From NCBI GenBank assembly GCA_900556195.1, contig USOJ01000087.1:1-5913 (forward strand): 5,913 nt of DNA, in the 5' to 3' direction. The DNA comes from an uncultured Eubacteriales bacterium (GTDB lineage: Bacteria; Bacillota; Clostridia; Christensenellales; Borkfalkiaceae). Of this stretch, positions 5,594-5,913 are shown in pieces. Made by a program: the position numbers and the translations under genes. How positions within the stretch are numbered: position 1 is the stretch's first letter; every line of letters starts with the position of its first letter. Below the pieces are notes generated by a model. That model saw only the letters and a list, made by a program, of their open reading frames with translations, was not told where the DNA came from and searched no databases.

Positions 5594-5913
5594 ATGAGCG
5601 AAAAATATCGCGAAACCGAAGCGGGCGAAGAAAACGACGGCGTAGTCGCTTTAACCGACGATTCGGGCGAAGTAATACGATTTTATCATATAGGCACTAT
5701 CGAATATAAAAACGAGTGGTACGCCTTTTTCAAACCCGTCAAAGAACTCGACGGGGTCGATCCCGACGAACTTCTGATATATAAAATAGAAGGCGAGAGT
5801 AAGGGCGAAAATCTCGTTCCTATCGAAGACGAAACTTTGCAGACCGAAGTCTACGAGGCTTTTATGAAAGAACTCGAAGACGACGACGGCGACGCGGACG
5901 ATATCGTCGCCAC
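5594..5913 (+). CDS. DUF1292 (YrzB-like) protein, 3' end cut by window
   Basis: A reading frame open to the right edge, with 106 complete codons visible. It begins MSEKYRETEAGEENDGVVAL, and AGGAAG (5581-5586) lies 7 bases before the ATG. The core VALTDDSGEVIRFYHIGTIEY, then EWYAFFKPVKELDGVDPDELLIYKIEGE and ENLVPIEDETLQTEVYEAF, is the pattern of DUF1292, a small acidic beta-rich domain of unknown function common in Firmicutes. The visible C-terminal part (from about residue 90) is very acidic, with runs of Asp and Glu. Position directly after ruvX matches the Bacillus yrrK-yrzB order and strengthens the call. It is predicted cytosolic with no membrane segment. The true end lies beyond the window; the family is usually around 90-110 residues, so little should be missing. 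Confidence 0.82.
   Translation, partial: MSEKYRETEAGEENDGVVALTDDSGEVIRFYHIGTIEYKNEWYAFFKPVKELDGVDPDELLIYKIEGESKGENLVPIEDETLQTEVYEAFMKELEDDDGDADDIVA

Overview
The window looks like chromosomal DNA from an uncultured anaerobic Firmicutes, probably class Clostridia. The support is: strong GGAGG-type ribosome binding sites at several starts; a YtxH-like small membrane protein; a ruvX gene followed directly by a DUF1292 (YrzB-like) gene, as in Bacillus and Clostridia; and a GlpA-like / FAD-oxidoreductase / DUF1667 trio that recurs in Clostridia and Thermotogae. Base composition looks roughly balanced by eye, with heavy use of GAA, AAA, ATA, GCG and GGC codons. The lineage below class is not resolvable from sequence reading alone.

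Layout: positions 1-60 hold a GC-rich hairpin block that looks like the end of an intergenic repeat. From 108 to 4861 there is one tightly packed plus-strand operon of five genes: a HAD-IIA sugar-phosphatase-like protein; a GlpA/LhgO-like FAD oxidoreductase fused to a BFD-type [2Fe-2S] domain; a second FAD/NAD(P) oxidoreductase; the small cysteine-motif protein DUF1667; and a uridine-kinase-like nucleoside kinase. The last four are joined by 4-base stop/start overlaps (ATGA, GTGA, ATGA), so they are probably co-transcribed and translationally coupled. A convergent minus-strand gene (4884-5066) encodes a 60-residue glycine-zipper membrane protein of YtxH type. Its apparent intrinsic terminator lies inside the 3' end of the nucleoside kinase coding sequence. 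From a divergent 92-base intergenic region, ruvX (5159-5578) reads rightwards, followed by a DUF1292 gene that runs off the window end.

How the genes may work together: the middle three proteins carry the parts of a multi-cofactor dehydrogenase, namely a substrate-oxidising FAD domain, a [2Fe-2S] relay, a second FAD/NAD(P) flavoprotein and a likely small metal or Fe-S protein. This part list is like that of dye-linked proline dehydrogenase or opine oxidase complexes. Glycerol-3-phosphate is the usual database substrate, but the active-site region also resembles L-2-hydroxyglutarate oxidases, so the substrate is open. The phosphatase in front could make or remove a related phospho-compound. 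ruvX and the DUF1292 gene are a separate housekeeping unit. I did not find a completely new system; the most interesting points are the redox cassette, the DUF1667 cysteine pattern, the terminator embedded in a coding sequence, and a possibly leaderless ruvX transcript.
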